From positions 2,542,001 through 2,606,000 of the forward strand of contig NZ_JANAVO010000001.1 in the NCBI RefSeq assembly GCF_024213555.1: 64,000 nt of DNA, written 5' to 3'. Position numbers and translations under genes: made by a program. The first letter of the stretch is position 1; every line of letters begins with the position of its first letter. Source of the stretch: Allokutzneria sp. A3M-2-11 16 (lineage in GTDB: Bacteria > Actinomycetota > Actinomycetes > Mycobacteriales > Pseudonocardiaceae). Shown here one piece after another: positions 9,172-17,909 of the stretch. The notes under the pieces are model-generated. The model was not told the origin of the DNA and searched no databases. It saw only the letters and a list, made by a program, of their open reading frames with translations.

Positions 9172-9909
9172 ATGGGCATCGACTACATCGCGACCACGGT
9201 GGAGCAGACCGCGGCGTTCACGGCGGCGGTCAGCACGCCCGGCGCGCTGAACCGGCGAGTCCCGTCCTGTCCGGAGTGGACGGTGGCCGATCTGGTCGCG
9301 CACCTCGGCGAGGTGCAGACGTGGTGGGGCCACGGGCTGCGCTCGGCTGGTCCGGTGCCCGATGAGGCCGCCGTCGCGGAGCAGGCCGAGCCCGGCCCGG
9401 ATCTGCTGGCGTGGTGGCGCGAGCGCTCGGACGCCTTCCTGACCCTGTTGCGCGAGACTCCACCCGACTCGCCCTCGTGGTGCTGGTGGTCGGACAACAA
9501 GCTGACCACCGCTGCCGAAGTGGCCGAACGCCAGGCGCACGAGGTGCTGATCCACCGCTGGGACGCCGAGAACGCCCTGGGCGCGACCGCCCCGTTCGAC
9601 CCTGTTCTCGCCGCGGACGGCGTGCGGGAGTTCCTCCAGCGGTTTCTGTGGGGCAAGCCGTGGAGCGGGCCGGAGGGCCTGGTGCGGCTGCGCGCCACCG
9701 ACACCGGCGACGAGTGGGACGTGGCTTTGCGGACCGCCCAGCCGCGGCGAGTGCCCGTGTACTCCGAGGTGCCCGCCTCCGCTGTGGTCATCGGCTCGGC
9801 GGAGCAGCTGGACCTCCTGCTGTGGCGCCGTGCTCCGCTGACCGCATTGACCGTTGAGGGGGAGGTGGACCTGGTCGACGCGCTCGTGCGCTGGACCACC
9901 CTCGACTGA
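9172..9909 (+). CDS. Maleylpyruvate isomerase family mycothiol-dependent enzyme (DinB fold)
   Basis: A 245-residue member of the DinB/MDMPI superfamily, seen from the N-terminal VPSCPEWTVADLVAHLGEVQ and the histidine-containing AERQAHEVLIHRWDAE segment. The histidines of such motifs coordinate a metal, and members use mycothiol, the actinobacterial thiol, as cofactor or leaving group. Substrate is unknown. A TAACTT box (9160-9165) ends exactly 6 nt before the ATG, so the mRNA is probably leaderless. The stop abuts the convergent stop of the next gene. Confidence 0.82.
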   Translation: MGIDYIATTVEQTAAFTAAVSTPGALNRRVPSCPEWTVADLVAHLGEVQTWWGHGLRSAGPVPDEAAVAEQAEPGPDLLAWWRERSDAFLTLLRETPPDSPSWCWWSDNKLTTAAEVAERQAHEVLIHRWDAENALGATAPFDPVLAADGVREFLQRFLWGKPWSGPEGLVRLRATDTGDEWDVALRTAQPRRVPVYSEVPASAVVIGSAEQLDLLLWRRAPLTALTVEGEVDLVDALVRWTTLD

Positions 9910-10224
9910 TCAGCGTTCCGCCGCGCCCCTGGAGCCCTCCGCCCACAGCTGGACGACCTCGGCCCGGTGCTGGCCGGGCGGGGTCGCCGGGATGATCCTG
10001 CTCAGCTCGTCGGCCATGCGTTCGGCGCGGTCGCGGATCAGCTCGGCGCGCCGGGCGATCTGGCCCGCGCCGCGCTGGGCCGCGGCGAGGCGGTCGAGCA
10101 GGTCGGCTTTGAGCCGGAGCCATTCCACGTGCTCCCAGCTCGGGTCGGTCTGTGCGGTGGAGATCCGGTGCATGGCGCGGTCGATCGCGTCGGCGATCTG
10201 CCCCAGTTCGCGGTCCACGGTCAT
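9910..10224 (-). CDS. Small hypothetical helical protein
   Basis: A 104-residue hydrophilic protein, largely alpha-helical with heptad-like leucine/alanine spacing (IADAIDRAMHRI, AELIRDRAERMADELSRII), no membrane segment and no motif that I recognise. ATG 10224 is chosen because GGGGGT lies 6 nt upstream; a longer frame begins with implausible cysteine-rich sequence. It is monocistronic, convergent with the preceding gene (stops adjacent). Codon use matches its neighbours, so it is probably real, with unknown function. Confidence 0.65.
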   Translation of the reverse strand: MTVDRELGQIADAIDRAMHRISTAQTDPSWEHVEWLRLKADLLDRLAAAQRGAGQIARRAELIRDRAERMADELSRIIPATPPGQHRAEVVQLWAEGSRGAAER

Positions 10225-10344
10225 CGGGCACCCCCGATCGGAGTCCGAACATGTCACGACAGAGATCCGGCAGAGGAGGAGGATCACACGCGACTGTGTT
10301 CTAGCTCACCGCATACCTGCACGTCCGAGGGACACGCGGGGGGT

Positions 10345-10752
10345 TCACCTGGTGAAGCCGAGCCTGTCGTCAATCCAGGCGATCTCTTGCCCCAATGGCC
10401 ACAGAGCGACAGGGATCAGCTTGATGTTGGCGAGGCCGAGCGGGATGCCGATGATCGTCACGCACTGGACGACGCCGGTGATCAGGTGCACCAGCGCCAG
10501 CCACCAGCCCGCGAGCACCAGCCACAGCAGGTTGCCCAGCGCGGAGCCCACGCCCGAGTCCCCGCGCTTGACCAGGGTTCGCCCGAACGGCCAGAAGCAG
10601 AAGTTGGCGTTGCGGAAGGCGGCGATGCCGAACGGGATGGTCACGATCAGCACGCAGCAGATGATCCCGGCGATCACGTAGGCCACTGCCAGCCAAAAGC
10701 CGCCGAACACCAACCAGATCACGTTCAAGAGGAGGCGCAGCACCCCACCCAT
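10345..10752 (-). CDS. YccF-family inner-membrane protein
   Basis: A 135-residue membrane protein with two similar halves, each holding a hydrophobic helix pair and a repeated signature: CVLIVTIPFGIAAFRNANFCFWPFGR in the first half is mirrored by CVTIIGIPLGLANIKLIPVALWPLG in the second (each split here at family level). This is the YccF domain, function unknown. Length is close to E. coli YccF (about 148 residues). The start at ATG 10752 begins directly at the first hydrophobic segment; the ribosome site is weak. Confidence 0.85.
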   Translation of the reverse strand: MGGVLRLLLNVIWLVFGGFWLAVAYVIAGIICCVLIVTIPFGIAAFRNANFCFWPFGRTLVKRGDSGVGSALGNLLWLVLAGWWLALVHLITGVVQCVTIIGIPLGLANIKLIPVALWPLGQEIAWIDDRLGFTR

Positions 10753-10834
10753 GGTGCCCGAGATCGGGGCGCGGGGCTTGACTGGGCGTCCAGGATGAGT
10801 GGCGGCTGTCACAACGCGCAGGAGGTTGTTCACC

Positions 10835-12475
10835 GTGAGCGAGTCCGCCACCGCCCTGCCGAGCTACGCGTCCGGGACCTCGGACGTCCCGCTGCTCGGC
10901 GACACGATCGGCGACAACCTGGACCGCGCGGTCGCCGCGTTCGGTGACCGGGACGCGCTGGTGGAGCGGGTCACCGGGCGCAGGTGGACCTACCGCGAGC
11001 TGGCGGCCGAGGTGGACCTGCTCGCGCGCGGGCTGCTGGCGGCCGGGATCGGCAAGGGGGACCGGGTCGGCATCTGGTCGCCGAACCGGGCCGAGTGGAC
11101 GTTCACCCAGTACGCCACCGCCAAGATCGGCGCCATCCTGGTCAACATCAACCCCGCCTACCGGGTGCACGAGCTGGAGTACGTGCTCAACCAGGCCGGG
11201 GTGCGGTTGCTGGTGGCGGCCAAGGCTTTCAAGACCTCCGACTACGCGGGGATGATCGAGGAGGTCCGGCCGAACTGCGGCGCGCTGGACCGGGTCGTAC
11301 TGCTCGACACTCCACAGTGGACGGATCTGCTGGAGTCCGGGAACGGCGTCGCGCCGGACCGGCTCGCCGCCGCTCAGTCCGGGCTCTCCGCGGACGACCC
11401 GATCAACATCCAGTACACCTCGGGCACGACCGGTTTCCCCAAGGGCGCGACGCTGTCGCACCACAACATCCTCAACAACGGGTTCTTCGTCGGCGAGCTC
11501 TGCGGCTACACCGAGGCCGACCGGATCTGCATCCCGGTGCCCTTCTACCACTGCTTCGGCATGGTGATGGGCAACCTCGCGGCCACCAGCCACGGCGCCT
11601 GCATGGTCATCCCGGCGCCCGCGTTCGAGCCGAGGGCCACCCTCGCCGCGGTCCAGGCGGAGGGCTGCACGTCGCTCTACGGCGTGCCGACGATGTTCAT
11701 CGCGGAGCTGGCCGAGGACGATTTCGACTCCTACGACCTGTCCACCCTGCGCACCGGGATCATGGCCGGTTCACCGTGCCCCGTCGAAGTGATGAAGCAG
11801 GTCATCGAGCGGATGGGCATGCACGAGGTGACCATCTGCTACGGCATGACCGAGACCTCGCCGGTGTCCACGCAGACCAGGGCGGACGACTCGCTCGACC
11901 TGCGGGTGTCCACGGTGGGCAGGGCCCACCCGCACATCGAGGTGAAGATCGTCGACCCGGCCACCGGGCTGACGGTGCCGCGCGGCGCGCAGGGCGAGCT
12001 GTGCACGCGCGGGTACTCGGTGATGCTCGGGTACTGGGAACAGCCCGACACGACGGCCGAAGCCATCGACGCGGCGCGCTGGATGCACACCGGCGACCTC
12101 GCGGTCATGGACGAGCAGGGCTACGTCGGGATCACCGGACGGATCAAGGACATGGTGATCCGCGGCGGCGAGAACATCTACCCGCGCGAGATCGAGGAGT
12201 TCCTCTACGGGCACCCGGACATCCTGGACGCGCAGGTGATCGGCGTGCCGGACGCGAAGTACGGCGAGGAGCTGATGGCGTGGGTGCGGATGCGCCCCGG
12301 CGCCGAGCCGCTGACTGCCGAGCGGGTGCGCGAGTTCTGCACGGGCAAGCTGGCGCACTACAAGGTCCCGCGCTACGTGCACGTGGTCGACGAGTTCCCG
12401 ATGACGGTCACCGGCAAGATCCGCAAGGTCGAGATGCGCGAGCGCGCGGTCGGCATCCTCAACCTCTCCACCTAG
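10835..12475 (+). CDS. Acyl-CoA synthetase (fatty-acid-CoA ligase, AMP-binding)
   Basis: A 546-residue member of the ANL adenylating superfamily that activates a carboxylic acid with ATP and transfers it to CoA. The phosphate loop is [12 protein letters not shown], the A5 motif [10 protein letters not shown], the hinge region [20 protein letters not shown] and the catalytic lysine near the C-terminus in TVTGKIRK. The overall sequence resembles medium/long-chain fatty-acyl-CoA ligases. GTG 10835 has GGAGG nine bases upstream and is preferred to an upstream in-frame start. A large hairpin repeat follows the stop. Confidence 0.9.
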   Translation: MSESATALPSYASGTSDVPLLGDTIGDNLDRAVAAFGDRDALVERVTGRRWTYRELAAEVDLLARGLLAAGIGKGDRVGIWSPNRAEWTFTQYATAKIGAILVNINPAYRVHELEYVLNQAGVRLLVAAKAFKTSDYAGMIEEVRPNCGALDRVVLLDTPQWTDLLESGNGVAPDRLAAAQSGLSADDPINIQYTSGTTGFPKGATLSHHNILNNGFFVGELCGYTEADRICIPVPFYHCFGMVMGNLAATSHGACMVIPAPAFEPRATLAAVQAEGCTSLYGVPTMFIAELAEDDFDSYDLSTLRTGIMAGSPCPVEVMKQVIERMGMHEVTICYGMTETSPVSTQTRADDSLDLRVSTVGRAHPHIEVKIVDPATGLTVPRGAQGELCTRGYSVMLGYWEQPDTTAEAIDAARWMHTGDLAVMDEQGYVGITGRIKDMVIRGGENIYPREIEEFLYGHPDILDAQVIGVPDAKYGEELMAWVRMRPGAEPLTAERVREFCTGKLAHYKVPRYVHVVDEFPMTVTGKIRKVEMRERAVGILNLST

Positions 12476-12489
12476 CCGGGGTTCCGCAG

Positions 12490-12600
12490 TCTTCAAGTAC
12501 GCCGAACCCCGCCCCAGAACGTCGCAAACCGCCCCCAACCCCGGCGTAGTGGGGGGCGGTTTGCGGTGATCGAATCGGGGGTTCGTAGGACTTGAAGACC
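12490..12600. repeat. Long nested hairpin repeat (family 1, copy A), likely bidirectional terminator
   Basis: Outer arms GTCTTCAAGT (12490-12499) and ACTTGAAGAC (12591-12600) pair perfectly; a second paired segment is CGAACCCC (12504-12511) with GGGGTTCG (12579-12586); the core pairs CGCAAACCGCCCCC (12524-12537) with its complement at 12553-12566. It fills the gap between two convergent genes. The same outer and inner arms recur at 62071-62209, with a half copy near 24470-24507. Confidence 0.85.
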
Positions 12601-12611
12601 GGCGAACCGCG

Positions 12612-13550
12612 TCAGGTCGTGGCGAGCGCCTCGGCGTCCTCCTCGCCGAAGCGCTCCTCCAGCAGCTCCGGGGAGTAGTCCAGGTCGATCTTCTCGACCG
12701 GCACGCCGCGGGCGGACTCGATCGCACCGAGCCGCCGCTGCGCGCGGTTGGCCGCGTACTCGACGAACTGCTGCACGTCGAGCTCGAAGGGCTGCTCCTC
12801 GAACTGGTCGTAGACCCACTGGATCGCGCTGAGCGCGTGCGGCAGCAGCTCGCCCATCCGGTCCTGCACGACCTGCCAGTTGCGGTCGTCGGCCGCCACG
12901 TGCCGCCGACAGGTGAACGTGCCCCAGGCCATGTGCCTGCGCTCGTCGTCGCCGATCCGCTTCACCAGCTCCTGCATCCCCGGCAGGATTCCGTTGGTCA
13001 CGCACACCTTGTTCCAGGCGAAGTAGCCGGTCAGCGCGAGCGTGCCCTCCACGATGTGGTTGTAGGTGACGCTCGCGCGGATCTGGTTCTCCGGGCTGGG
13101 GTCGGTCTCCAGCAGCCTCAGCGACGAGGGCAGCTCGTCGTAGAAGATCGCGCGGTAGCCGGGGTTCTCGGCGACGTAGGGGTGCAGGTCCTCCGTCAGT
13201 CCGACCGCGTCCAGCCAGCGCCGGAACACCTCCGTGTGCTTGGCCTCCTCGTAGGCGAACTGGGTCAGGTACATCTCGTCGCCGAAACGGCCCTCGGTGG
13301 ACATCGCCCGCAGGAACGGCTGGATGTCCTCGGTGACCGCTTCCTCGCCCGCGATGAACATCGCGCACAGGTAGGCGGAGCTGCGCCGCTGCTCGTCGGT
13401 CAGCGCGGCCCAGTCCTCGGCGTCGCGGGTGAAGTCGATGTCGGCGGGATTCCAGTGCTTCCCGTTGCCCTTCGTGAACAGGCGCAACGGGAAGGAGTCC
13501 CAGTTGAGGCCGCCGCGGCGCAGCGAGTGGAAGCTCTGTCGACTTGTCAT
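12612..13550 (-). CDS. R2-like ligand-binding oxidase (R2lox), Mn/Fe ferritin-fold protein
   Basis: A 312-residue ferritin-like helical protein related to ribonucleotide reductase R2 but of the R2lox type (M. tuberculosis Rv0233). All six metal ligands are present at family spacing: E69, E102, H105, E168, E203 and H206, each one residue later than the ligands that I recall for the tuberculosis protein. V72 and Y163, which form the ether cross-link in R2lox, are also conserved. R2lox proteins carry a Mn/Fe cofactor and a bound long-chain fatty acid; physiological role is unsettled. It is co-translated with an upstream TetR gene (ATGA overlap). Confidence 0.92.
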   Translation of the reverse strand: MTSRQSFHSLRRGGLNWDSFPLRLFTKGNGKHWNPADIDFTRDAEDWAALTDEQRRSSAYLCAMFIAGEEAVTEDIQPFLRAMSTEGRFGDEMYLTQFAYEEAKHTEVFRRWLDAVGLTEDLHPYVAENPGYRAIFYDELPSSLRLLETDPSPENQIRASVTYNHIVEGTLALTGYFAWNKVCVTNGILPGMQELVKRIGDDERRHMAWGTFTCRRHVAADDRNWQVVQDRMGELLPHALSAIQWVYDQFEEQPFELDVQQFVEYAANRAQRRLGAIESARGVPVEKIDLDYSPELLEERFGEEDAEALATT

Positions 13551-14158
13551 GACCGCTCCTTCGCGGTGGACAGGTACGGGGTGAGCAGCACCCGCGCGAC
13601 CGCGGTCACGGCGTCGGCCGCCTCCGCGATGGTTCCGGTCGGCAGCAGCAGGTGGCTCAGGGTCAGCCGGACCGTGGTCTCGGCGTAGAGGTCGGCGGCG
13701 TCCTCGGGCACCTCCGGCAGGCGTCGGCGCAGGTGCTGGCTGACCAGCTCGGTCGCCGAGCGCAGCACGGGCTCGCCCTTGATCGTCAGGAACGGCAGCA
13801 TGTCCTCCGCGCCGGTCCCGGTGAGGATCGAGCTGACCAGCGGGTCGCGCAGCGAGCGGTCGAGGATGTGCCGCACCGCGCGGTGCGCCCCGTCGAGGAA
13901 GTCCGGCGCGTCGTCGAGGGCGGCGGCGGTGTCGTCGAGGAAGTCCGCGGTCACCCGCAGCGCGACTGCCTGGGCCAGGGCCTCCTTGTTGCCGAACTCG
14001 TTGTAGACGGTCTGCCTGCTGACCCCGGTCGCGGCGGCCACGTCGGCCATCCGCAGCCCCTGGAAGCCGCGTTCGGAGAGCAGACGGGTCGCGGCGTCGA
14101 GCAGGTCCTCCCGCAGCGACGCCTTGACCTTGGCCGTGAACGGTGTGATCTGGCCCAC
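13547..14158 (-). CDS. TetR-family regulator of the R2lox operon
   Basis: A 203-residue TetR regulator. The N-terminal DNA-binding region reads [20 protein letters not shown], then [20 protein letters not shown], the standard helix-turn-helix plus helix 4. The C-terminal ligand domain is variable. It starts with GTG at 14158 and its stop overlaps the R2lox start, so both are one operon. An inverted repeat TTTACAT-N11-ATGTAAA (14168-14192) directly upstream is a good candidate for its own operator. The ligand may be a fatty acid or acyl-CoA, given R2lox chemistry, but that is inference. Confidence 0.88.
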   Translation of the reverse strand: MGQITPFTAKVKASLREDLLDAATRLLSERGFQGLRMADVAAATGVSRQTVYNEFGNKEALAQAVALRVTADFLDDTAAALDDAPDFLDGAHRAVRHILDRSLRDPLVSSILTGTGAEDMLPFLTIKGEPVLRSATELVSQHLRRRLPEVPEDAADLYAETTVRLTLSHLLLPTGTIAEAADAVTAVARVLLTPYLSTAKERS

Positions 14159-14167
14159 CGAAACAGC

Positions 14168-14192
14168 TTTACATGCGAGTGGGAAATGTAAA
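14168..14192. promoter_or_regulatory. Probable TetR operator in the divergent R2lox/HAD promoter region
   Basis: Perfect 7-bp arms TTTACAT (14168-14174) and ATGTAAA (14186-14192) flank an 11-bp spacer. It lies 10 bp upstream of the TetR GTG and 48 bp upstream of the divergent HAD gene, the usual autoregulatory position. Confidence 0.65.
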
Positions 14193-14239
14193 AGAGGTGG
14201 ACGCGAAATCGGCTTGTGTCAACCACGTAGGGTCGCCTC

Positions 14240-14911
14240 GTGGCCGTGCTGACCGTGGGATTCGACCTGGACATGACGTTGATCGACCCCCGGCCCGGTA
14301 TGCGGCGGGCGTTCGAGGTGCTGGGCCGCCAGACCGGCCTCCCCCTCGACGGCGAGCGCTTCGCGAACAACCTCGGCCCGCCCCTCCAGGACGAGTTCCG
14401 CCGCTACGTCACCGACGAGGACCTGGTGATCTCCCTGGTCACCGAGTTCCGCGCGCTCTACCCGGAGATCGTCATCCCGCAGACCGTCGCGATGCCCGGT
14501 GCGGCCGAGTCCGTCGCGGCTGTGCGCGAGCTGGGCGGGCGGGTCGTCGTGGTCACCGGCAAGTACGCGCCCAACGCCTCGCTGCACCTGGAGGCGCTCG
14601 GCATCGAGGTCGACCACCTCGTCGGCGAGCTGTGGTCGGTGGCCAAGGCGGACGCGCTGCGCGAGTTCGGCGCCCAGGTCTACGTCGGCGACCACATCGG
14701 CGACGTGGTCGGGGCGCGCGCCGCGGACGCGGTCGCCGTCGCGGTGCCCAGCGGAGCCTGCGACGCCGTCCAACTGTCCGAGGCGGGGGCGGACGTCGTG
14801 CTCGACGACCTCACGGAATTCCCGGCCTGGCTCCGCGCCTGGGCAAGCGCCGGGGAAGGGCCTGGTCTTCGCCACGAACGGCGCAGCCTCGATCAGCAGA
14901 ATGCGCCATAA
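14240..14911 (+). CDS. HAD-superfamily phosphatase (Gph-like)
   Basis: A 223-residue HAD hydrolase. Motif I is [10 protein letters not shown] (nucleophile and acid/base Asp), motif II VVVTGK, motif III lysine within [10 protein letters not shown], motif [13 protein letters not shown]. The cap insertion is of the small helical C1 type, as in phosphoglycolate phosphatase. Substrate is not deducible. TAGGGT (14228-14233) ends 6 nt before the GTG start, suggesting a leaderless mRNA. It is divergent from the TetR-R2lox operon. Confidence 0.83.
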   Translation: MAVLTVGFDLDMTLIDPRPGMRRAFEVLGRQTGLPLDGERFANNLGPPLQDEFRRYVTDEDLVISLVTEFRALYPEIVIPQTVAMPGAAESVAAVRELGGRVVVVTGKYAPNASLHLEALGIEVDHLVGELWSVAKADALREFGAQVYVGDHIGDVVGARAADAVAVAVPSGACDAVQLSEAGADVVLDDLTEFPAWLRAWASAGEGPGLRHERRSLDQQNAP

Positions 14912-14952
14912 CCTGTCGCTGCACCGGTGATCCTCGGTACGCTGACGATTCG

Positions 14953-14978
14953 CGCGTCCTAGGCCCGCCTAGGACGCG
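14953..14978. promoter_or_regulatory. Perfect 12-bp-arm palindrome upstream of the cold-shock gene
   Basis: Arms CGCGTCCTAGGC and GCCTAGGACGCG are separated by only CC. The element lies between the HAD stop (14911) and the cold-shock start (15061). With a two-base centre it looks more like a protein-binding operator than a terminator, but either is possible. Confidence 0.5.
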
Positions 14979-15060
14979 TTCGTCGTGTGAGGACGCCGCA
15001 GGGTCAACACCGGGGCAGTCGCGCGGGGCGCAACCGGAAGCTAAGGGAACGGTGAGCATA

Positions 15061-15450
15061 GTGCCGACCGGCAGGGTCAAGTGGTACGACGCGGAGAAGG
15101 GCTTCGGCTTCGTCACCCAGGACGGTGGTGAGGACGTCTATGTCCGTGCCTCCGCACTGCCCGCGGGCGTCGACGCGCTCAAGTCGGGCCAGCGGGTGGA
15201 GTTCGGCGTCGCCGACGGCCGCCGCGGCCCGCAGGCGCTGTCCGTCCGCCTCGTCGACCCCTCGCCCTCGGTGGCCGAGGCGCAGCGCCGCCCGGCCGAG
15301 GAGCTGCACGGCCTGGTCGAGGACATGATCAAGCTGCTGGAGATGAAGATCCAGCCGGACCTGCAGCGCAACCGCTACCCGGACCGCAAGACCACCAAGG
15401 TGGTGGCCGACGTCGTCCGCGCCGTCGCGCGCGAGCTGGACCCGAACTGA
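15061..15450 (+). CDS. Cold-shock-domain protein with C-terminal extension
   Basis: A 129-residue protein. Residues 1-65 are a cold-shock domain with RNP1-like KGFGFVTQ and RNP2-like DVYVRASAL, which bind single-stranded nucleic acid. The C-terminal about 60 residues ([20 protein letters not shown] onward) are an actinobacterial extension also seen in mycobacterial CspB-type proteins. Start GTG 15061 (PTGRVKWYD) matches the usual family start; GTG 15052 has the better spaced AAGGGA and adds three residues. Neighbours downstream form the conserved DUF2771-MFS block. Confidence 0.87.
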   Translation: MPTGRVKWYDAEKGFGFVTQDGGEDVYVRASALPAGVDALKSGQRVEFGVADGRRGPQALSVRLVDPSPSVAEAQRRPAEELHGLVEDMIKLLEMKIQPDLQRNRYPDRKTTKVVADVVRAVARELDPN

Positions 15451-15470
15451 CGCGTTCGGCCGGTGTGAGT

Positions 15471-15523
15471 GAACCCAATGTGGCATTGGGTTCGTCAGAC
15501 GTAACCAATGCCACATTGGTTAC
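15471..15523. repeat. Tandem paired palindromes (family 3, copy 1) between convergent genes
   Basis: Two 23-bp palindromes stand 7 bp apart. The first has arms GAACCCAATG and CATTGGGTTC around TGG (15471-15493); the second has arms GTAACCAATG and CATTGGTTAC around CCA (15501-15523). Each folds on itself, and each is nearly the reverse complement of the other. A similar pair is at 27550-27604. It separates the convergent cold-shock and DUF2771 genes, so a bidirectional terminator role is likely. Confidence 0.8.
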
Positions 15524-15528
15524 AAGGC

Positions 15529-16005
15529 TCAGCGGCGGTCGTCGATGGAGAGCACCCAGGTCCCCCGGGTGACGAAGTCGACGCCGCCGTCCTGCCGCGC
15601 CGCGAGCACCCCGCCGAACTGCTGGATCTCCACCGTCTCCAGCTGCGAGGTGGTCGCGGGCAGCCGCAGGGTGTACGCGAGCCGCTGGGATTCGCCGTAG
15701 AACACGGCGCTGCGGCCCTCGATGGGCGTTCCCGCCGCATCGCGGTAGCGGAAGACGACCTGCCACGGGGTTTCCCCGACGTGGGCGTCCACCGAGATCT
15801 GCAACGGGCTGCCCGGTGGCACCCGCAGGACCGCGTGCGCGTCCGGATCGGCGGAGCAGTTCTCCACCTGCACGTCGCAGTGCTGGGCGGGACCGGTCAC
15901 CGCGGCCTTGCCCGCCGCGTAGAACGTCACGGTCGGCGGGGTCGGCGCGGCGCACCCGGCGAGCGTGACACCGGCGGCCGCGAGCAATGGGGCGAGTCGA
16001 CGCAC
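15529..16005 (-). CDS. DUF2771-type lipoprotein
   Basis: A 158-residue secreted lipoprotein: signal peptide MRRLAPLLAAAGVTLAGC with lipobox LAGC, then a proline-rich linker and an all-beta-looking domain containing two cysteines (HCDVQVENC) that could form a disulfide. The pattern and genomic place, between the cold-shock gene and an MFS gene, match actinobacterial DUF2771 proteins; no function is known. It ends 6 bp from the paired palindromes. Confidence 0.75.
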   Translation of the reverse strand: MRRLAPLLAAAGVTLAGCAAPTPPTVTFYAAGKAAVTGPAQHCDVQVENCSADPDAHAVLRVPPGSPLQISVDAHVGETPWQVVFRYRDAAGTPIEGRSAVFYGESQRLAYTLRLPATTSQLETVEIQQFGGVLAARQDGGVDFVTRGTWVLSIDDRR

Positions 16006-16014
16006 GCGTCAAAC

Positions 16015-17841
16015 CTACGGGGAGTGCGGCGGGGGAGCGCCGCCCGCCTGGCCCTGGGAGCCCGGCCAGCCGGGGGACCAGCCGTCCTGCCTGCTCACCG
16101 GCGGTGCGGTCGGCTTGGTCCGCTCCTCGCTGCCCGGCCGCAGCGGCCGGTCGCCGCCGAAGCCGGGGATCAGCGAGGTGCCGCGGTGGGTCAGCACGGT
16201 CTGCACCAGGCCGAGCGCGAGCACGCCCGCGACCACGGCGAAGCCGATCCAGTAGACCGGCGGCAGCAGCAGGCCGAGCACCCCGCCGAAGACCCACGCG
16301 AGCTGGAGGATCGTCTCCGAGCGGCCGAAGGCCGAAGCCCGCGACTCGTCCGGCATGTCGGTCTGGATCGCCCCGTCCAGGCACGCCTTGGCCAGCGCGG
16401 AGGCCGTCGCGCCCATCAGGCCGACGATGGCCGCGGTGACCAGGCCCTCCATCAGCGCGGCGAGGACGACCGAGGCGAGCGCGGTGCTCAGGCAGCCGAT
16501 GACCACCATGTCCGGCTTGTCCAGCTGCAACCGCGCGCCGATGGCATTGCCCAGGAACGTGCCGACACCCGCGGCCGCGCCGATCACGCCCAGCAGCATC
16601 AGCTGGAGCATGGGCTCGCCCTCGGTCTGCGCCTTGATCACGAACGCCGCGAACAGGGTGAGGAAGCCGGTCAGCACGCGGATCGAGCCCGCGCCCCACA
16701 GGCCGACGAGCAGGTTCCGGCCCATGGTCTGGCGCTTCGGCCTGCCCTCGCGCTTGTTCGCGTTCGCGCTCAGCGCAGCGGGGACCTCACCCTCGGTGAC
16801 CTCCACCCAGGCGGGGATGCGCAGGCAGCGCCACACGCCGATCACGCAGATCACCGCGGCGAACCACAGCGCGGCGGACTCGTGGATGAGCTGGCCGAGC
16901 CCGCCCGCGACACCGCCGAAGACCACGCTCGCGCCCAGGCCGAACACGGCCATCCGCGAGTTGGACTTCACCAGCGAGATGTCCGGTGGCAGCACGCGCG
17001 GGGTGACCGCGGCCTTGAGCACGCCGAAGGACTGGGACAGCACCATCGCGCCGAGCGCGGCCGGGTACAGCCCCCACGAGTCGAAGTTCGTCGCCATCAC
17101 CATGACGAGCACGGCGCGTCCGGCGAAGGAGGCCGCCAGCGCCAGCCGCCTGCCCCGCTGGAGCTTGTCCAGCAGCGGGCCGACCACCGGTGCGACCAGC
17201 GCGAACGGGGCGACGGTGATCAACAGGTAGAGCGCGACCTTGCCCTGGCTCTCGCCCTTGGCCGCGGAGAAGAACAGGGTGTTGGCCAGCGCCACCGCGA
17301 TCGCCGCGTCCAGCGCGAAGTTCATCATCACCGCGTAGGTGAGCGCGGCCAGCCCGGACTTGTCGGCCCCGTCCGCGTGCACCCCGCGCCGGAACGCCCG
17401 CACGGCCTGCTGGCCGAGCTGGCGGGTGCGGTAGATCGCGACGCGGCTGACCGTGATCTTCTTCGGCAGCTTCGGGCCGTTCGGCCCGTACTCCGGCGGC
17501 GGGGCCAGCCGGGAGTGCTGCTCGGGGTGGCGGTCGGAGTCGTACACCGGCTCCGGGTAGCCGTCGGAGTTGTAGCGCTCGCGGAAGCGCGGCGGCTGCT
17601 CCGGGTAGCTGTCCGGCGGGTAGTACTTGGGCTCGTACCGGGTCTCCGGCTCGCTGCGCTGGCGCCGCGGCTGGTAGTCCGGGTCCTCGTCCCACGGGTA
17701 GGACTCCGGGCGGGTGCGTTCCCGGCCGTGCGGCGGCTGCTTGCGCGTCGGCTCCGGGGAGCTGTGCAGCTCCTGGGCCTCCTTGTGCCGCTTGCGGTTC
17801 CCTCCGCCCCATCCAGGGCGGCCCCGACCGGTACCAGTCAC
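16015..17841 (-). CDS. MFS transporter with long hydrophilic N-terminal extension
   Basis: A 608-residue membrane protein. The first about 135 residues are charged, proline/tyrosine rich and repetitive (YPEPVYDSDRHPEQ, YYPPDSYPEQPP), predicted disordered and cytoplasmic; the rest holds about 12 transmembrane helices of the major facilitator fold, with a LDKLQRGRR-type loop after helix 2. Substrate unknown. GTG 17841 is chosen because GAGGAC precedes it; the frame continues upstream without coding character. It lies downstream of the glutamine cyclotransferase gene on the same strand. Conserved neighbourhood in actinobacteria suggests a housekeeping role. Confidence 0.83.
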   Translation of the reverse strand: MTGTGRGRPGWGGGNRKRHKEAQELHSSPEPTRKQPPHGRERTRPESYPWDEDPDYQPRRQRSEPETRYEPKYYPPDSYPEQPPRFRERYNSDGYPEPVYDSDRHPEQHSRLAPPPEYGPNGPKLPKKITVSRVAIYRTRQLGQQAVRAFRRGVHADGADKSGLAALTYAVMMNFALDAAIAVALANTLFFSAAKGESQGKVALYLLITVAPFALVAPVVGPLLDKLQRGRRLALAASFAGRAVLVMVMATNFDSWGLYPAALGAMVLSQSFGVLKAAVTPRVLPPDISLVKSNSRMAVFGLGASVVFGGVAGGLGQLIHESAALWFAAVICVIGVWRCLRIPAWVEVTEGEVPAALSANANKREGRPKRQTMGRNLLVGLWGAGSIRVLTGFLTLFAAFVIKAQTEGEPMLQLMLLGVIGAAAGVGTFLGNAIGARLQLDKPDMVVIGCLSTALASVVLAALMEGLVTAAIVGLMGATASALAKACLDGAIQTDMPDESRASAFGRSETILQLAWVFGGVLGLLLPPVYWIGFAVVAGVLALGLVQTVLTHRGTSLIPGFGGDRPLRPGSEERTKPTAPPVSRQDGWSPGWPGSQGQAGGAPPPHSP

Positions 17842-17909
17842 GTCCTCATCCCGCCGTACGTCGTGTTTCCCAACGTCGTGTTCCCAGTGTCCCAGCCCGC
17901 GACCACGCG

